A DNA stretch of 64,000 bases from Chryseobacterium sp. MEBOG06 (GCF_021869765.1 NZ_CP084580.1:682001-746000); one strand, 5' to 3'. Counted from the stretch's first letter, positions 15,741 to 23,931 are shown. The notes: generated by a model not told the origin, from the letters alone. Numbers and translations: made by a program.

Positions 15741-16814
15741 ATGTCAGAAGATAACGAAGATTTTTTAGATGAAGAATTATTAGATTCCAACAGTATTGAG
15801 AATATCGATATTGATGAAGAAAATAAGGGATTGTATGAACATCTTAATATCACTGTTGATAACAAACAGGAACCATTAAGGATTGATAAATTCCTATTAA
15901 TATACAGACAGAATTCTTCAAGAAATAAAATTTCACAGACCTGCAGGGCTGGAAACGTTATAGTGAACGGAATCGCGGTAAAACAGAACTATCGCGTGAA
16001 ACCCGGAGATCAAATCTCAGTACTTCTTACGCACCCTCCAAGAGAGAATGTCATCGTTCCTCAGGATATTCCTATCAATATCATTTATGAAGATGATGAT
16101 CTGGTGGTTGTAGACAAGGAGCCCGGAATGGTAGTACACCCCGGATTTGGAAACTGGGACGGAACCTTGGTGAATGCATTAGCTTATCATTTCGAAAAGA
16201 ACGGACAAAAGTCTGACCTTGACAGAGTGGGGCTTGTTCACAGGATTGATAAAGATACTTCCGGACTGCTGGTTATTGCAAAGAATGAATATGCATTGAG
16301 CTTTCTGGCAAAGCAGTTTTTTAACAGGACTACCAAAAGACTGTATTGGGCTTTTGTATGGGGAAATCTTCAGGAAGAAGAAGGTTCCATCAGAGGACAT
16401 ATTGGAAGACATCCTAAAAACAGAATGCAGATGTCTGTCTATGAAGACGGAAGTCACGGGAAACACGCTGTTACGCACTATAAAGTGCTGGAAAGATTCA
16501 GATATATGACTTGGGTTGAATGTAAGCTTGAAACAGGAAGAACGCACCAGATCAGGGCTCATTTCAAACATATTGGCCATACTTTGTTTAATGATGAAAG
16601 ATATGAGGGGCATACTCCTTTGAGAGGAGTGAATCTTCCCAAATATAAGCAGTTTATTAAAAATGTTTTTGAAATTTTACCAAGACATGCTCTTCATGCG
16701 CATACCCTCGGATTTATACACCCAACAACTAAAAAGGAATTGTATTTTGAGAGCCCAATGCCCAAAGATATGACGGATGCCGTAAAAAAATGGAGAAATT
16801 ATTTAGAAAACTAA
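15741..16814 (+). CDS. RluA/RluD family 23S rRNA pseudouridine synthase
   Basis: A 357-residue RluA-family pseudouridine synthase. An acidic N-terminal extension of about 45 residues is followed by an S4 RNA-binding domain (about 50-110, RIDKFLLIYR...SRNKISQTCRAGNVIVNG). The catalytic domain follows, with HRIDKDTSGLLVIAKN at 167-182, where Asp170 is the catalytic aspartate. ETGRTHQIRAHFKHIGH and the LHAHTLGFIHP segment complete it. S4 plus catalytic domain is the RluD-type architecture; the exact rRNA site cannot be assigned from sequence. It follows the PASTA gene on the same strand after a hairpin. Confidence 0.92.
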   Translation: MSEDNEDFLDEELLDSNSIENIDIDEENKGLYEHLNITVDNKQEPLRIDKFLLIYRQNSSRNKISQTCRAGNVIVNGIAVKQNYRVKPGDQISVLLTHPPRENVIVPQDIPINIIYEDDDLVVVDKEPGMVVHPGFGNWDGTLVNALAYHFEKNGQKSDLDRVGLVHRIDKDTSGLLVIAKNEYALSFLAKQFFNRTTKRLYWAFVWGNLQEEEGSIRGHIGRHPKNRMQMSVYEDGSHGKHAVTHYKVLERFRYMTWVECKLETGRTHQIRAHFKHIGHTLFNDERYEGHTPLRGVNLPKYKQFIKNVFEILPRHALHAHTLGFIHPTTKKELYFESPMPKDMTDAVKKWRNYLEN

Positions 16815-16834
16815 AAATATATTGAGAATTTTTT

Positions 16835-16842
16835 TATATTTG
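16835..16842 (+). promoter_or_regulatory. -7 promoter element for porP/sprF
   Basis: TATATTTG lies 23 bases before the ATG at 16866. Confidence 0.55.
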
Positions 16843-16865
16843 TTGAATTGAAATCAAGATTTGTT

Positions 16866-17816
16866 ATGAGAAAACTATATGCTATCGTATGTTTAGCTCT
16901 TTTGTCAAATGCATACAAAGCACAAGAATCACTACCATACTATCAGCAATATCTTTTGGATGGTGAGTTCCTGTTCAACCCAGCTCAATACGGAAAAACA
17001 GATTACGTACAGCTCAACGCCAATTATCAACAACAATTTTCAAAATTCAGTAATTCTCCGAATGTTCAGTCTATTGGGATTAATGCGAATATCTTTGATA
17101 GAGTAGGTGCTGGTATTTCCGTGTTTAGAGACAGTAATGGTCCTATTTCTGCGGGAGGTATTACAGCTGGTGCTTCATATTTTATTCCTCTAAGTAGTGA
17201 AGGAGACAGAAAAGACCAGTTCTCTTTCGGTACAAGTGTTAACTTCTATAACATGAATTTTGATTATTCAAAAATCAATACTGAAGAAGGTGGAGACCCA
17301 TTATTGAGAGGTGAAGAGAGTAACATCTTTATGGTGTATGCAAACTTTGGTTTGGCTGCTACCTATAGAGGCTTATTCGGGGGTGTTTCCGTGAATGATA
17401 TTGCATTAAGTAATGATGCTTCCATCGTTAACAACTACGAGCCTTCTCCAATTAAATTCTTCTTAAATTTAGGATATAACTGGAATATCGCTGATAACAT
17501 TACCTTAGCGCCATCAGCATTGATCAACCTAAATACAAACTCAACGAGAATGATTGACTGGAACCTTATGGCGACATTCTCTAATGATATCAACGCTTTC
17601 TCTTTTGGGGTAAGCTACAGAACTGTTCAAAACCGATTTGATAACCAGAACCTGAGTATCTCTCCAATTGTAAAAGTGAGATTCAACAAATTCATGATCG
17701 GAGCAACCTATAACCTTGGAATCTCTGATATCCAGAGCTATGGAGGAAACAGCTTCATGATTGGTCTGGGTTATAACTTTGACAACTTTATTAATGTTAG
17801 AGGATTTAGATATTAA
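16866..17816 (+). CDS. PorP/SprF family type IX secretion membrane protein
   Basis: A 316-residue outer-membrane beta-barrel protein of the PorP/SprF family. The signal peptide MRKLYAIVCLALLSNAYKAQ is followed by the family opening PYYQQYLLDGEFLFNPAQYG. Later come GISVFRDSNGPIS and the repeated strands of the barrel, ending in RGFRY with an aromatic C-terminus. A TTG six codons upstream (16848) could extend the frame, but the ATG at 16866 gives the clean signal peptide. SprF-type proteins help export and attach particular T9SS cargo. The usual adhesin partner (SprB-like) is not adjacent here. It ends at a strong terminator that overlaps the hemW leader. Confidence 0.9.
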   Translation: MRKLYAIVCLALLSNAYKAQESLPYYQQYLLDGEFLFNPAQYGKTDYVQLNANYQQQFSKFSNSPNVQSIGINANIFDRVGAGISVFRDSNGPISAGGITAGASYFIPLSSEGDRKDQFSFGTSVNFYNMNFDYSKINTEEGGDPLLRGEESNIFMVYANFGLAATYRGLFGGVSVNDIALSNDASIVNNYEPSPIKFFLNLGYNWNIADNITLAPSALINLNTNSTRMIDWNLMATFSNDINAFSFGVSYRTVQNRFDNQNLSISPIVKVRFNKFMIGATYNLGISDIQSYGGNSFMIGLGYNFDNFINVRGFRY

Positions 17817-17831
17817 TCAATTTAATTTAAA

Positions 17832-17839
17832 TAAATTTG
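17832..17839 (+). promoter_or_regulatory. -7 promoter element for hemW, immediately before the porP terminator
   Basis: TAAATTTG abuts the terminator stem that starts at 17840. Transcription for hemW would begin inside the hairpin. Confidence 0.5.
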
Positions 17840-17865
17840 AGCTCTGATTTTTCAGAGCTTTTTTT
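17840..17865 (+). terminator. Intrinsic terminator after porP/sprF, ending at the hemW start
   Basis: AGCTCTGA (17840-17847) pairs with TCAGAGCT (17852-17859). The T-run ends at 17865, one base before the hemW ATG. Confidence 0.85.
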
Positions 17866-18990
17866 ATGATATATATTCACATCCCGTTCTGCAAACAAAA
17901 GTGCAGCTATTGCAACTTCCATTTTTCAACATCTTTGAATTTTAAGGATGAAATGATTCGTGCAATGAAGACTGAAATAGCGCTTCGAAAAGATGAACTG
18001 CAGAACAAGACATTGAAGTCTTTATACTTTGGAGGTGGTACTCCTTCTATACTTTCCGTAGACGAAATCAATTCTTTAATTGATGAAGCACTGCGGTATT
18101 TCAGTTTTGACAAAGACATTGAGGTTACTTTGGAAGCCAACCCTGATGATCTGGACAAAAATTTCCTGAAACAACTGTCCGGAACCCCTGTTAACCGTCT
18201 GTCAATTGGTACACAAAGTTTTTTCGAAGAAGACTTAAAGCTGATGAACCGTGCCCATAGTGCGTCTGAAGCAGAAGGCTCTATCAAAAGGGCTCAGGAT
18301 TTCGGATTTGAAAATCTGAGTATTGACCTGATCTACGGTTCTCCTACTTCCAATCTTGAGATCTGGAAAGAAAACTTAAATAAAACAATAGCATTAGAGG
18401 TTCCTCATATTTCGTCTTACGCGTTGACGGTAGAACCGAAAACCGCTTTGGAAAACTGGATATCAAAAGGAAAAGTAAAAAGTCCTAAGGAAGAAGAACA
18501 GAACAGGGAATTTTATTATCTGTCAGATTTCTTGAAAGATAAAGGTTTTGAGCATTATGAAGTTTCGAACTTTGCAAAACCAGAGTTTTATTCCAGACAC
18601 AACTCTGCTTATTGGAAATATCAGGAATACCTGGGAATAGGACCCTCTGCACATTCATATAACGGTTTTGATGTGAGAAGCTGGAATGTAGCTAATAATC
18701 AGCAGTACATTAAAAAACTTAATGATAAAACCCTTGCAAAAGAAGAAGAAATCCTTTCCAAAGAAGATCAGTTTAACGAAATGATTATGATTGGCCTGCG
18801 TACCATTTGGGGAGTAGACATTCAAAGCTTGAAAAATAAATTTGATGACCGATTTCTTGATCATTTTCAACGAGAAATAAAGCTCAAAATAGAAGATGGT
18901 ATTTTAATAATTGAAAATTACCATTTAAAAATTCCTGAGAAGCATTGGTTTATGGCAGATGGTATTGCTTCAGATTTGTTTCTTGTATAA
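17866..18990 (+). CDS. hemW: HemW, radical SAM heme chaperone
   Basis: A 374-residue HemW (formerly HemN-like) protein. The radical SAM motif CxxxCxxC reads C9-KQK-C13-SY-C16 at the very start, after MIYIHIPF. Further family features are TLYFGGGTPS-type (here SLYFGGGTPSIL), VTLEANPDDL, RLSIGTQSF and LSIDLIYGSPTS. The extra Cys of true coproporphyrinogen oxidases is not evident near the start, which favours a heme-trafficking role over oxidase activity. The start codon directly follows the T-run of the upstream terminator, so there is no standard ribosome-binding site. Confidence 0.93.
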   Translation: MIYIHIPFCKQKCSYCNFHFSTSLNFKDEMIRAMKTEIALRKDELQNKTLKSLYFGGGTPSILSVDEINSLIDEALRYFSFDKDIEVTLEANPDDLDKNFLKQLSGTPVNRLSIGTQSFFEEDLKLMNRAHSASEAEGSIKRAQDFGFENLSIDLIYGSPTSNLEIWKENLNKTIALEVPHISSYALTVEPKTALENWISKGKVKSPKEEEQNREFYYLSDFLKDKGFEHYEVSNFAKPEFYSRHNSAYWKYQEYLGIGPSAHSYNGFDVRSWNVANNQQYIKKLNDKTLAKEEEILSKEDQFNEMIMIGLRTIWGVDIQSLKNKFDDRFLDHFQREIKLKIEDGILIIENYHLKIPEKHWFMADGIASDLFLV

Positions 18991-19025
18991 TACTTGCATA
19001 TATATAAATGTGCCATAAAATTCAC

Positions 19026-19033
19026 TATTTTTG
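19026..19033 (+). promoter_or_regulatory. -7 promoter element for murI (decides its start)
   Basis: TATTTTTG overlaps the upstream TTG at 19031, so that TTG cannot be the start of a message made from this promoter. The next in-frame TTG at 19052 can. Confidence 0.55.
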
Positions 19034-19051
19034 TATAAAATTTCAGCTCAT

Positions 19052-19882
19052 TTGAAAACTAAGAGACAAGATTATTCGCACCTTTCACCAAGCCAGCCTA
19101 TCGGAATTTTCGACAGTGGAGTAGGAGGTCTTACCGTTGCCAAAGAAATTAAGAGACTCCTTCCGCATGAAGACCTTATTTATTTTGGGGATACCAAACA
19201 CCTTCCTTATGGAGAAAAATCTAAAGAGGCGATTATTGAATATTCTACAAAGATCACCAATTTTCTGCTGCAGCAGAATTGTAAAGCAATTGTGATTGCC
19301 TGTAATACCGCTACAGCAAACGCTTTGAACGAAGTTATGCAGTCTGTGGCAGGAAGAGTTCCTGTAATAGACGTTATCAATCCTGTTGCAGAAAAAGTAT
19401 CTTACGAAATTCATAATAATGTAGGAGTTATTGCTACAAAGGCAACTGTAAATTCCGGACTGTATAAGAAGAGCATCCGAAAACATAATAAATGGATCAA
19501 GGTGGATGAACTGGCAACCCCATTACTTGTTCCTGCCATTGAAGAAGGATTCAAAAACCATCCGATTACCCATGCTATTATCTATAATTATTTAAGTAAT
19601 AGTAAACTAAAGAATATAGAAACGCTGATTCTGGGCTGTACTCATTATCCTCTTTTAATTGATGAGATCAAGCAGTATTATGGAAACAGGGTTCGTGTCA
19701 TAGATTCCCCGAATATTGTAGCCAATCATCTGAAGATTATTCTTGATAAGTATAATCTTATGAATGATAATAACCCAAAACCGAATTATCATTTCTACCT
19801 TTCGGATCTTACCAAGAACTTTGAGAAAATCTCTAAGAAATTTTTTGGAAAGACTATTGATTTAGAATTGAAAGTATTATAA
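19052..19882 (+). CDS. murI: Glutamate racemase (TTG start)
   Basis: Glutamate racemase supplying D-glutamate for peptidoglycan. From a TTG start at 19052 the protein has 276 residues, beginning MKTKRQDYSH. No ATG exists between the upstream stop and the essential PIGIFDSGVGGLTV motif (16-29), so a TTG start is required. The two catalytic cysteines are C84 in IACNTATA and C196 in LGCTHYPLL, and YFGDTKHLPYGEKS is also intact. A longer frame from TTG 19031 overlaps the -7 element and is unlikely. It is followed by a strong terminator. Confidence 0.93.
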   Translation: MKTKRQDYSHLSPSQPIGIFDSGVGGLTVAKEIKRLLPHEDLIYFGDTKHLPYGEKSKEAIIEYSTKITNFLLQQNCKAIVIACNTATANALNEVMQSVAGRVPVIDVINPVAEKVSYEIHNNVGVIATKATVNSGLYKKSIRKHNKWIKVDELATPLLVPAIEEGFKNHPITHAIIYNYLSNSKLKNIETLILGCTHYPLLIDEIKQYYGNRVRVIDSPNIVANHLKIILDKYNLMNDNNPKPNYHFYLSDLTKNFEKISKKFFGKTIDLELKVL

Positions 19883-19884
19883 AT

Positions 19885-19914
19885 AAAAAGCTGTTTCAGA
19901 TGAAACAGCTTTTT
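19885..19914 (+). terminator. Intrinsic terminator after murI
   Basis: AAAAAGCTGTTTCA (19885-19898) pairs with TGAAACAGCTTTTT (19901-19914). Confidence 0.88.
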
Positions 19915-19961
19915 ATTTTCGCAGACTTGTCCACAAGTATTTGCTTAATCAGGGGGGAGCC

Positions 19962-20564
19962 TTAGGCCTCTACGATCACTTTTTCAGCGTTCAGCCTTGT
20001 CTTTGGAGTGAATTTTGGCTGATTGGCATCTGTTTCGTCTCTTTTACCAATGGTTACCGCAAAAAGAGTCTCATATTTCTCATTATTCAGAATAGCATCG
20101 TATTTTTCAGGTTCTATTCCTTCCATAGGAGTAGAATCTATTCCCATGTCAGCACAGGCAGAAAGAAAGACACCTAATGATAAATAAACCTGATGCTTCA
20201 ACCATGCTTTGATTCCGGCTTCCCCTTTAGGTTTTACAAAATTTTTGTAATAATTTACAGACCCTTCAGGCAGTTTTTCTTCAATTTGTTTTTCGAAATC
20301 TTCAGGATTTTTAAGGACCTGAAAAACAATCAGGTGGCTGCTTTCAATAACTTTTTCCTTATTCCAGTAAGAAGCCTCCGCCAATTGCTCTTTTACTTTA
20401 GAATGGTCATTTACAAAAACAAAATTCCATGGCTGGCTGTTGATCGAAGAGGGACTGAGATTCAAAATTTCTTTCAGTACTGCTACTTGTTCGTCACTTA
20501 TTTTTCCCTGTGGGTTATACTTTTTTACCGTATACCTCGTATTCATTTTGTCTAAAAAGTTCAT
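19962..20564 (-). CDS. NfsB-like oxygen-insensitive NAD(P)H nitroreductase
   Basis: A 200-residue FMN-dependent nitroreductase-family protein. The N-terminal RYTVKKYNP holds the FMN-phosphate Arg. SPSSINSQPWNFVFV is the classic S-S-x-N-x-QPW motif, and FAVTIGKRDE lies near the end. It probably reduces quinones or nitro compounds in the cytoplasm. It is divergently transcribed from an HxlR-type regulator. A 16-bp inverted operator copy sits directly before its ATG (20569-20584) and just downstream of its predicted start of transcription. That arrangement predicts control by the neighbouring regulator, as in the B. subtilis HypR-HypO pair. Confidence 0.92.
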   Translation of the reverse strand: MNFLDKMNTRYTVKKYNPQGKISDEQVAVLKEILNLSPSSINSQPWNFVFVNDHSKVKEQLAEASYWNKEKVIESSHLIVFQVLKNPEDFEKQIEEKLPEGSVNYYKNFVKPKGEAGIKAWLKHQVYLSLGVFLSACADMGIDSTPMEGIEPEKYDAILNNEKYETLFAVTIGKRDETDANQPKFTPKTRLNAEKVIVEA

Positions 20565-20568
20565 AATT

Positions 20569-20646
20569 TTATACTATCATTTTTATAGTTACAAAATTAA
20601 TTTAAGTTTAGTAACTTTGCAATAACGGTAAAAAATGATAGTATAA
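20569..20646. promoter_or_regulatory. Divergent promoter region with paired 16-bp inverted operators for the HxlR regulator
   Basis: TTATACTATCATTTTT (20569-20584) is the exact reverse complement of AAAAATGATAGTATAA (20631-20646). Between them lie a leftward -7 TAATTTTG (20599-20592) and a rightward -7 TAACTTTG (20612-20619). The left copy ends 5 bp before the nitroreductase ATG. The right copy touches the regulator's ATG at 20647. Each copy therefore sits just downstream of one predicted transcription start. Confidence 0.8.
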
Positions 20647-20994
20647 ATGTATACAGTAGATAATAAATCCTATCCTTGCTGTACCAGCGTAACAATGAGG
20701 TTTATAGGTGGTAAATGGAAAGCAGTAATTTTACACCATTTAATTGGTGGTGCAAGAAGATACAGCGAATTGAGAAAATCAATCCCCACTATTACAGAAA
20801 GAACACTGAGCCTTCAGCTAAAGCAGTTAGAAGATGATAATATTGTCAGCAGAACAGTTTTTACAGAGAAACCTCCTTTAGTTGTTGAATATGAATTAAC
20901 GGATTTTGGAAGAACTCTGCTGCCTGTTTTGGAGGCGATAACAAGATGGGGCGAGGAATCTCCGGATATGTCAAAAAAAATAATCAGGAATTAA
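20647..20994 (+). CDS. HxlR family redox/quinone-type transcriptional regulator
   Basis: A 115-residue winged-helix regulator of the HxlR (DUF24) family. The body contains RFIGGKWKAVILHHL, RYSELRKSIPTITERTLSLQLKQLEDDNIV (recognition helix and wing) and YELTDFGRTLLPVLEAI, all typical. Two adjacent cysteines, C11 and C12, lie just before the domain. Members such as YodB and HypR use an N-terminal cysteine to sense quinones or disulfide stress. It is divergent from a nitroreductase, with symmetric operators. Its last 4 bases overlap the convergent rsmD gene. Confidence 0.92.
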   Translation: MYTVDNKSYPCCTSVTMRFIGGKWKAVILHHLIGGARRYSELRKSIPTITERTLSLQLKQLEDDNIVSRTVFTEKPPLVVEYELTDFGRTLLPVLEAITRWGEESPDMSKKIIRN

Positions 20995-21563
20995 ATTTCC
21001 TGATTATCTTCTTTATTAGGTTCAAAAAAACTGAAACTCACGTTTCCGTATTTTCGGGTATCTATCAAATTAGGATGTTCCAGTTTCATACGGCTTTGGT
21101 GCTCTACAATAAGAACTCCGTTCTGCTTTAAATATTTATTTTTTAAAACCAGAGAAAGCAGTTCGTAATATTTTTTCTCTTCCATTTCAAAAGGAGCATC
21201 AGAAAAAACGATTTCGAAAGATTTTTTATTTCTGAATTTTTTAAGCCAGTCAAAAACATCACCTCTCTGTACATTGATCTGGTTTCCCATACCAAGATCT
21301 GAAGCCGTGGAATTGATAAATGCAGTATGCTTTGGGTTCATTTCTACAGACGTTACATCCTGACATCCTCTGGAAGCAAATTCGAATGTAATAGAACCGA
21401 TGCCTGCAAAAAGATCAAGTACGGATATTGACTGCGTATCGTATTTGTTTTCCAGAATACTGAATAAAGCCTCTTTAGCAAAATCAGTTGTGGGCCTTAC
21501 TTCAAAGTTTTTAGGAGCGGCAATTTTTTTGGCTTTCCATTTGCCTGATATTATTCTGAACAT
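20991..21563 (-). CDS. rsmD: 16S rRNA (guanine-966-N2)-methyltransferase RsmD
   Basis: A 190-residue SAM-dependent methyltransferase of the RsmD family. MFRIISGKWKAKKI opens the protein, followed by VRPTTDFAKEALFSIL and the SAM loop VLDLFAGIGSITFEFASRG. The catalytic motif, normally D/N-PP-F/Y, reads SDAPF here, with Ala replacing the first Pro. The gene is last in a leftward cluster with DUF3822 and Smr-domain genes; this neighbourhood is typical for the class. The spacer to DUF3822 (81 bp) carries an inverted heptad array. Confidence 0.93.
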   Translation of the reverse strand: MFRIISGKWKAKKIAAPKNFEVRPTTDFAKEALFSILENKYDTQSISVLDLFAGIGSITFEFASRGCQDVTSVEMNPKHTAFINSTASDLGMGNQINVQRGDVFDWLKKFRNKKSFEIVFSDAPFEMEEKKYYELLSLVLKNKYLKQNGVLIVEHQSRMKLEHPNLIDTRKYGNVSFSFFEPNKEDNQEI

Positions 21564-21570
21564 ATTTTTG

Positions 21571-21652
21571 TTAGGGGTTTTAGGAATAGATTACAGACAG
21601 CTATTTTTTGGGTTTGGCCCTTTTGATAGATCGTAATCTGTAATCTAATTTA
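21571..21652. repeat. Heptad-period inverted array between DUF3822 and rsmD
   Basis: Left units start at 21571, 21578, 21585 and 21592; right units at 21625, 21632, 21639 and 21646. An exact 11-bp dyad joins them: TAGATTACAGA (21587-21597) with TCTGTAATCTA (21637-21647). No T-run follows on the transcribed strand. Confidence 0.6.
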
Positions 21653-22361
21653 ATATAAAATTCTTATTGGGGATATTGTCAAATACAATTTTCAGGTTTT
21701 TGACAAATTTCTGAAGCTCGGAAATAAATGTTTCATTTTCCGTAGTCTCTCCGTAAGCATAAAAGCTGGTTTCATTGATTCCAAAACCTATTTTGCTCAA
21801 AGTAAACATAATGAAATACAGGAAATCAACCTCTGAGTTGACATCCAGATTATTATAAAGAATGATCTTTTTATTATCAATCGCAAAAAACTCACATTGA
21901 TTATGATAAAGGTTAATGTGAATTTCCTTACTGTTTTTATTATGAACTGAACTTAGAAACTTTTCTCCGGAGAAATTGAAATGCACCGGTATGGCAAGCT
22001 CTTTTATTTTTTTATAATAATTTTTCGGAAAAGTATAGTAAAACTGAATACCGAATTTTTTGTTGATGGAAAGCATCAGTTCCTCTTTTTCCCTGTCGCT
22101 GGGAGCATTGAAGGCAATCAGATCAAATCCGGCATCATGCTCAGAAAAACCTTCTGGCATCAGCGTAAAGTGATTAAAAGCAGAAATCACCTGAATTTCA
22201 TCAAACCTTTGTCTGATAAGAATTTCATCAAGTTTTGCTTCAATAAGATTAGGTGGGGTCTCTTCAGTAACAAAATAAGATTTCTCCTCCAGAATGTTTT
22301 TGTTTTTCACAATCTGGTAAATCAATCCGTCTTTGGTAAAAAGTAAATTAAGTACGTTCAT
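21645..22361 (-). CDS. DUF3822 family protein
   Basis: A 238-residue protein matching DUF3822, a Bacteroidota family with an actin-like ATPase fold proposed from structure comparison. Recognisable parts are VISAFNHFTLMPEGF in the N-terminal half and EIHINLYHNQCEFFAIDNKKIILYNNL in the second half. No signal peptide or membrane segment is seen. In this class the gene usually precedes rsmD, as here, but a functional link has not been shown. It starts 18 bp after the Smr gene, in the same operon. Confidence 0.82.
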   Translation of the reverse strand: MNVLNLLFTKDGLIYQIVKNKNILEEKSYFVTEETPPNLIEAKLDEILIRQRFDEIQVISAFNHFTLMPEGFSEHDAGFDLIAFNAPSDREKEELMLSINKKFGIQFYYTFPKNYYKKIKELAIPVHFNFSGEKFLSSVHNKNSKEIHINLYHNQCEFFAIDNKKIILYNNLDVNSEVDFLYFIMFTLSKIGFGINETSFYAYGETTENETFISELQKFVKNLKIVFDNIPNKNFILN

Positions 22362-22379
22362 ATTTCAATTCCTGCAAAT

Positions 22380-22874
22380 TTAGTGAAATTCTACCATTAC
22401 CGCACCCGATTGATGGTGAAGTATTTCCTTATTATAAAAATCAATATTGACCTGGCTTTCTAATACATCCCTAACCATCCTCTGCAATACCCCATCACCA
22501 ATACCATGAACGATTTCCAGCCGTTTGAGATTATTCTTTCTGCAAAAGGCCAATACCTCAATCAGTTTTCCCTTTTGAATAAACAATCTTTCAAAACTGT
22601 CATAGTCACTTGGATTTTTTACCAAATTATGAAAATGAAGGTCTAAAACCAAATGATTTTTCTGATGTTTTTTAGAAATTACTTTTTTGGGTTCAGCTTT
22701 TTTTATTACTCTTATATTTTCATAAAGATCGGGGTCTTTAGGTACAAGCTTCTCTTTAGCGTATTGGTGGGTAAAGCCATACCCATCTTTGAAAACCACA
22801 ATATTTCCCTTAACGGAAGTCACAACTCCGCTTAAATCTTCATCTACTACCGAAACTTTATCGCCAATTTTCAT
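22380..22874 (-). CDS. Smr domain protein (DUF2027-like plus Smr)
   Basis: A 164-residue protein. Residues 1-50 form a small beta-barrel-like segment (KIGDKVSVVDEDLSGVVTSV), followed by a Lys-rich linker. A C-terminal Smr domain (about 74-164) carries LDLHFHNL and the HGIGDGVLQ motif. Smr domains in MutS2-type and stand-alone proteins have nicking or RNA-cleaving activity. This is the short stand-alone form common in Bacteroidota. Second-last neighbours are DUF3822 and rsmD, in a leftward operon with a phosphodiesterase upstream (25 bp). Confidence 0.88.
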   Translation of the reverse strand: MKIGDKVSVVDEDLSGVVTSVKGNIVVFKDGYGFTHQYAKEKLVPKDPDLYENIRVIKKAEPKKVISKKHQKNHLVLDLHFHNLVKNPSDYDSFERLFIQKGKLIEVLAFCRKNNLKRLEIVHGIGDGVLQRMVRDVLESQVNIDFYNKEILHHQSGAVMVEFH

Positions 22875-22899
22875 AATTTTTTAAACTGTTTCTCTTTTC

Positions 22900-23397
22900 T
22901 CAAACTTTGGAACCCAATTCAATAACTTCCAGGTCTTTGATTTCCTCACTATCCACTACAAAACGCATCATTGTTCTCACTTTGTGCCAGCCTTGTTTTC
23001 CACATGCTCCGGGATTCAGGTGCAGAAGACTATTTTTTTCATCATACATCGCCTTCAGAATATGAGAGTGTCCCGAAATAAATAATTTGGGAGCTTTTTT
23101 TTCAATTTCTGCTTTAGTTAAAGGCGTATACTTTCCAGGATAACCACCAATATGAATCATTAGAACTTCTAATTTTTCACAGAAAAACCGGCTAACTTCC
23201 GGAAATTCTGCACGTATTTTAGGATTGTCAATATTTCCATAAACACCTTTCAGAGGTTTTATTTTTTCCAGCTGTTCAATAACGTCTATGCTTCCGAAAT
23301 CTCCACAGTGCCATACTTCGTCTGCCTGGGCAGCGTATTCTAAAATCCGGTCATCTATATAAGAGTGGGAGTCTGAAAGGAGAAGGATTTTTGTCAT
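22900..23397 (-). CDS. YfcE/MJ0936 family phosphodiesterase
   Basis: A 165-residue single-domain metallophosphoesterase of the YfcE/MJ0936 type. Motifs are LLLSDSHSYID (D8-x-H10), WHCGDFGS, VYGNIDNP (G-N-x-D) and FISGHSHILKAM, with HLNPGACGKQG near the end. These cover the dimetal site in the usual order. The substrate is unknown; cyclic or mono-nucleotide phosphodiesters are typical test substrates of relatives. It overlaps the upstream gene's end by 1 base (TAATG-type), so translation is probably coupled. Confidence 0.92.
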   Translation of the reverse strand: MTKILLLSDSHSYIDDRILEYAAQADEVWHCGDFGSIDVIEQLEKIKPLKGVYGNIDNPKIRAEFPEVSRFFCEKLEVLMIHIGGYPGKYTPLTKAEIEKKAPKLFISGHSHILKAMYDEKNSLLHLNPGACGKQGWHKVRTMMRFVVDSEEIKDLEVIELGSKV

Positions 23398-23846
23398 TAT
23401 CTAAGGGTTCTTGCAGTAATATTTTCGTCGTATTTTTCTTTAAATACTATAACACGGTCAGGATTTAGTTCACCATTCTGATTAAGAACTCTTTCCTTTA
23501 GCAGCCATTTTATTATTTTTTCCATTCCTTTTTTGGAATTCATGAAATTGGCGACTTTTCCCAAATCTGTGGACTCTACCTTCACTTTTTCAGTTAAGAA
23601 ATTAAGAATGAAGTAATCATCACTTACATAACTTGGTGTTTCGTTATCCATATATTTATAAAGTAAAATTTCTTCATCATCCTTCATAGAAAAAAATGAA
23701 TACTGAGCAAGGCTGATTTTTTCAGCCTTTAGGATCTGTTTACCATCCAGAAGAACTTTATCATTTTTAATAACAACTTCCTGAGAAAAATATAAATTAC
23801 TGCTTATCATCAATATGAAGAAAGCCAATAATTGGTTTGCGGTCAT
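23397..23846 (-). CDS. Exported protein of unknown function
   Basis: A 149-residue protein with a signal peptide (MTANQLLAFFILMISSNLYFSQ). The mature domain is small and mixed alpha/beta, with no cysteine and no motif I recognise. It contains a conserved-looking VLLDGKQILKAEKISLAQYSFFS stretch and ends in TARTLR. It is first in the leftward cluster that continues with a phosphodiesterase (1-base overlap), Smr, DUF3822 and rsmD. The overlap suggests co-expression, not a shared function. Confidence 0.7.
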   Translation of the reverse strand: MTANQLLAFFILMISSNLYFSQEVVIKNDKVLLDGKQILKAEKISLAQYSFFSMKDDEEILLYKYMDNETPSYVSDDYFILNFLTEKVKVESTDLGKVANFMNSKKGMEKIIKWLLKERVLNQNGELNPDRVIVFKEKYDENITARTLR

Positions 23847-23931
23847 TTTTAGTACTATTTATACTGCAAATATAAAGAAGCTTTACTAAACTTATCAAGT
23901 AAGCGTATTCCCCGGATACATTTCATGAAGA

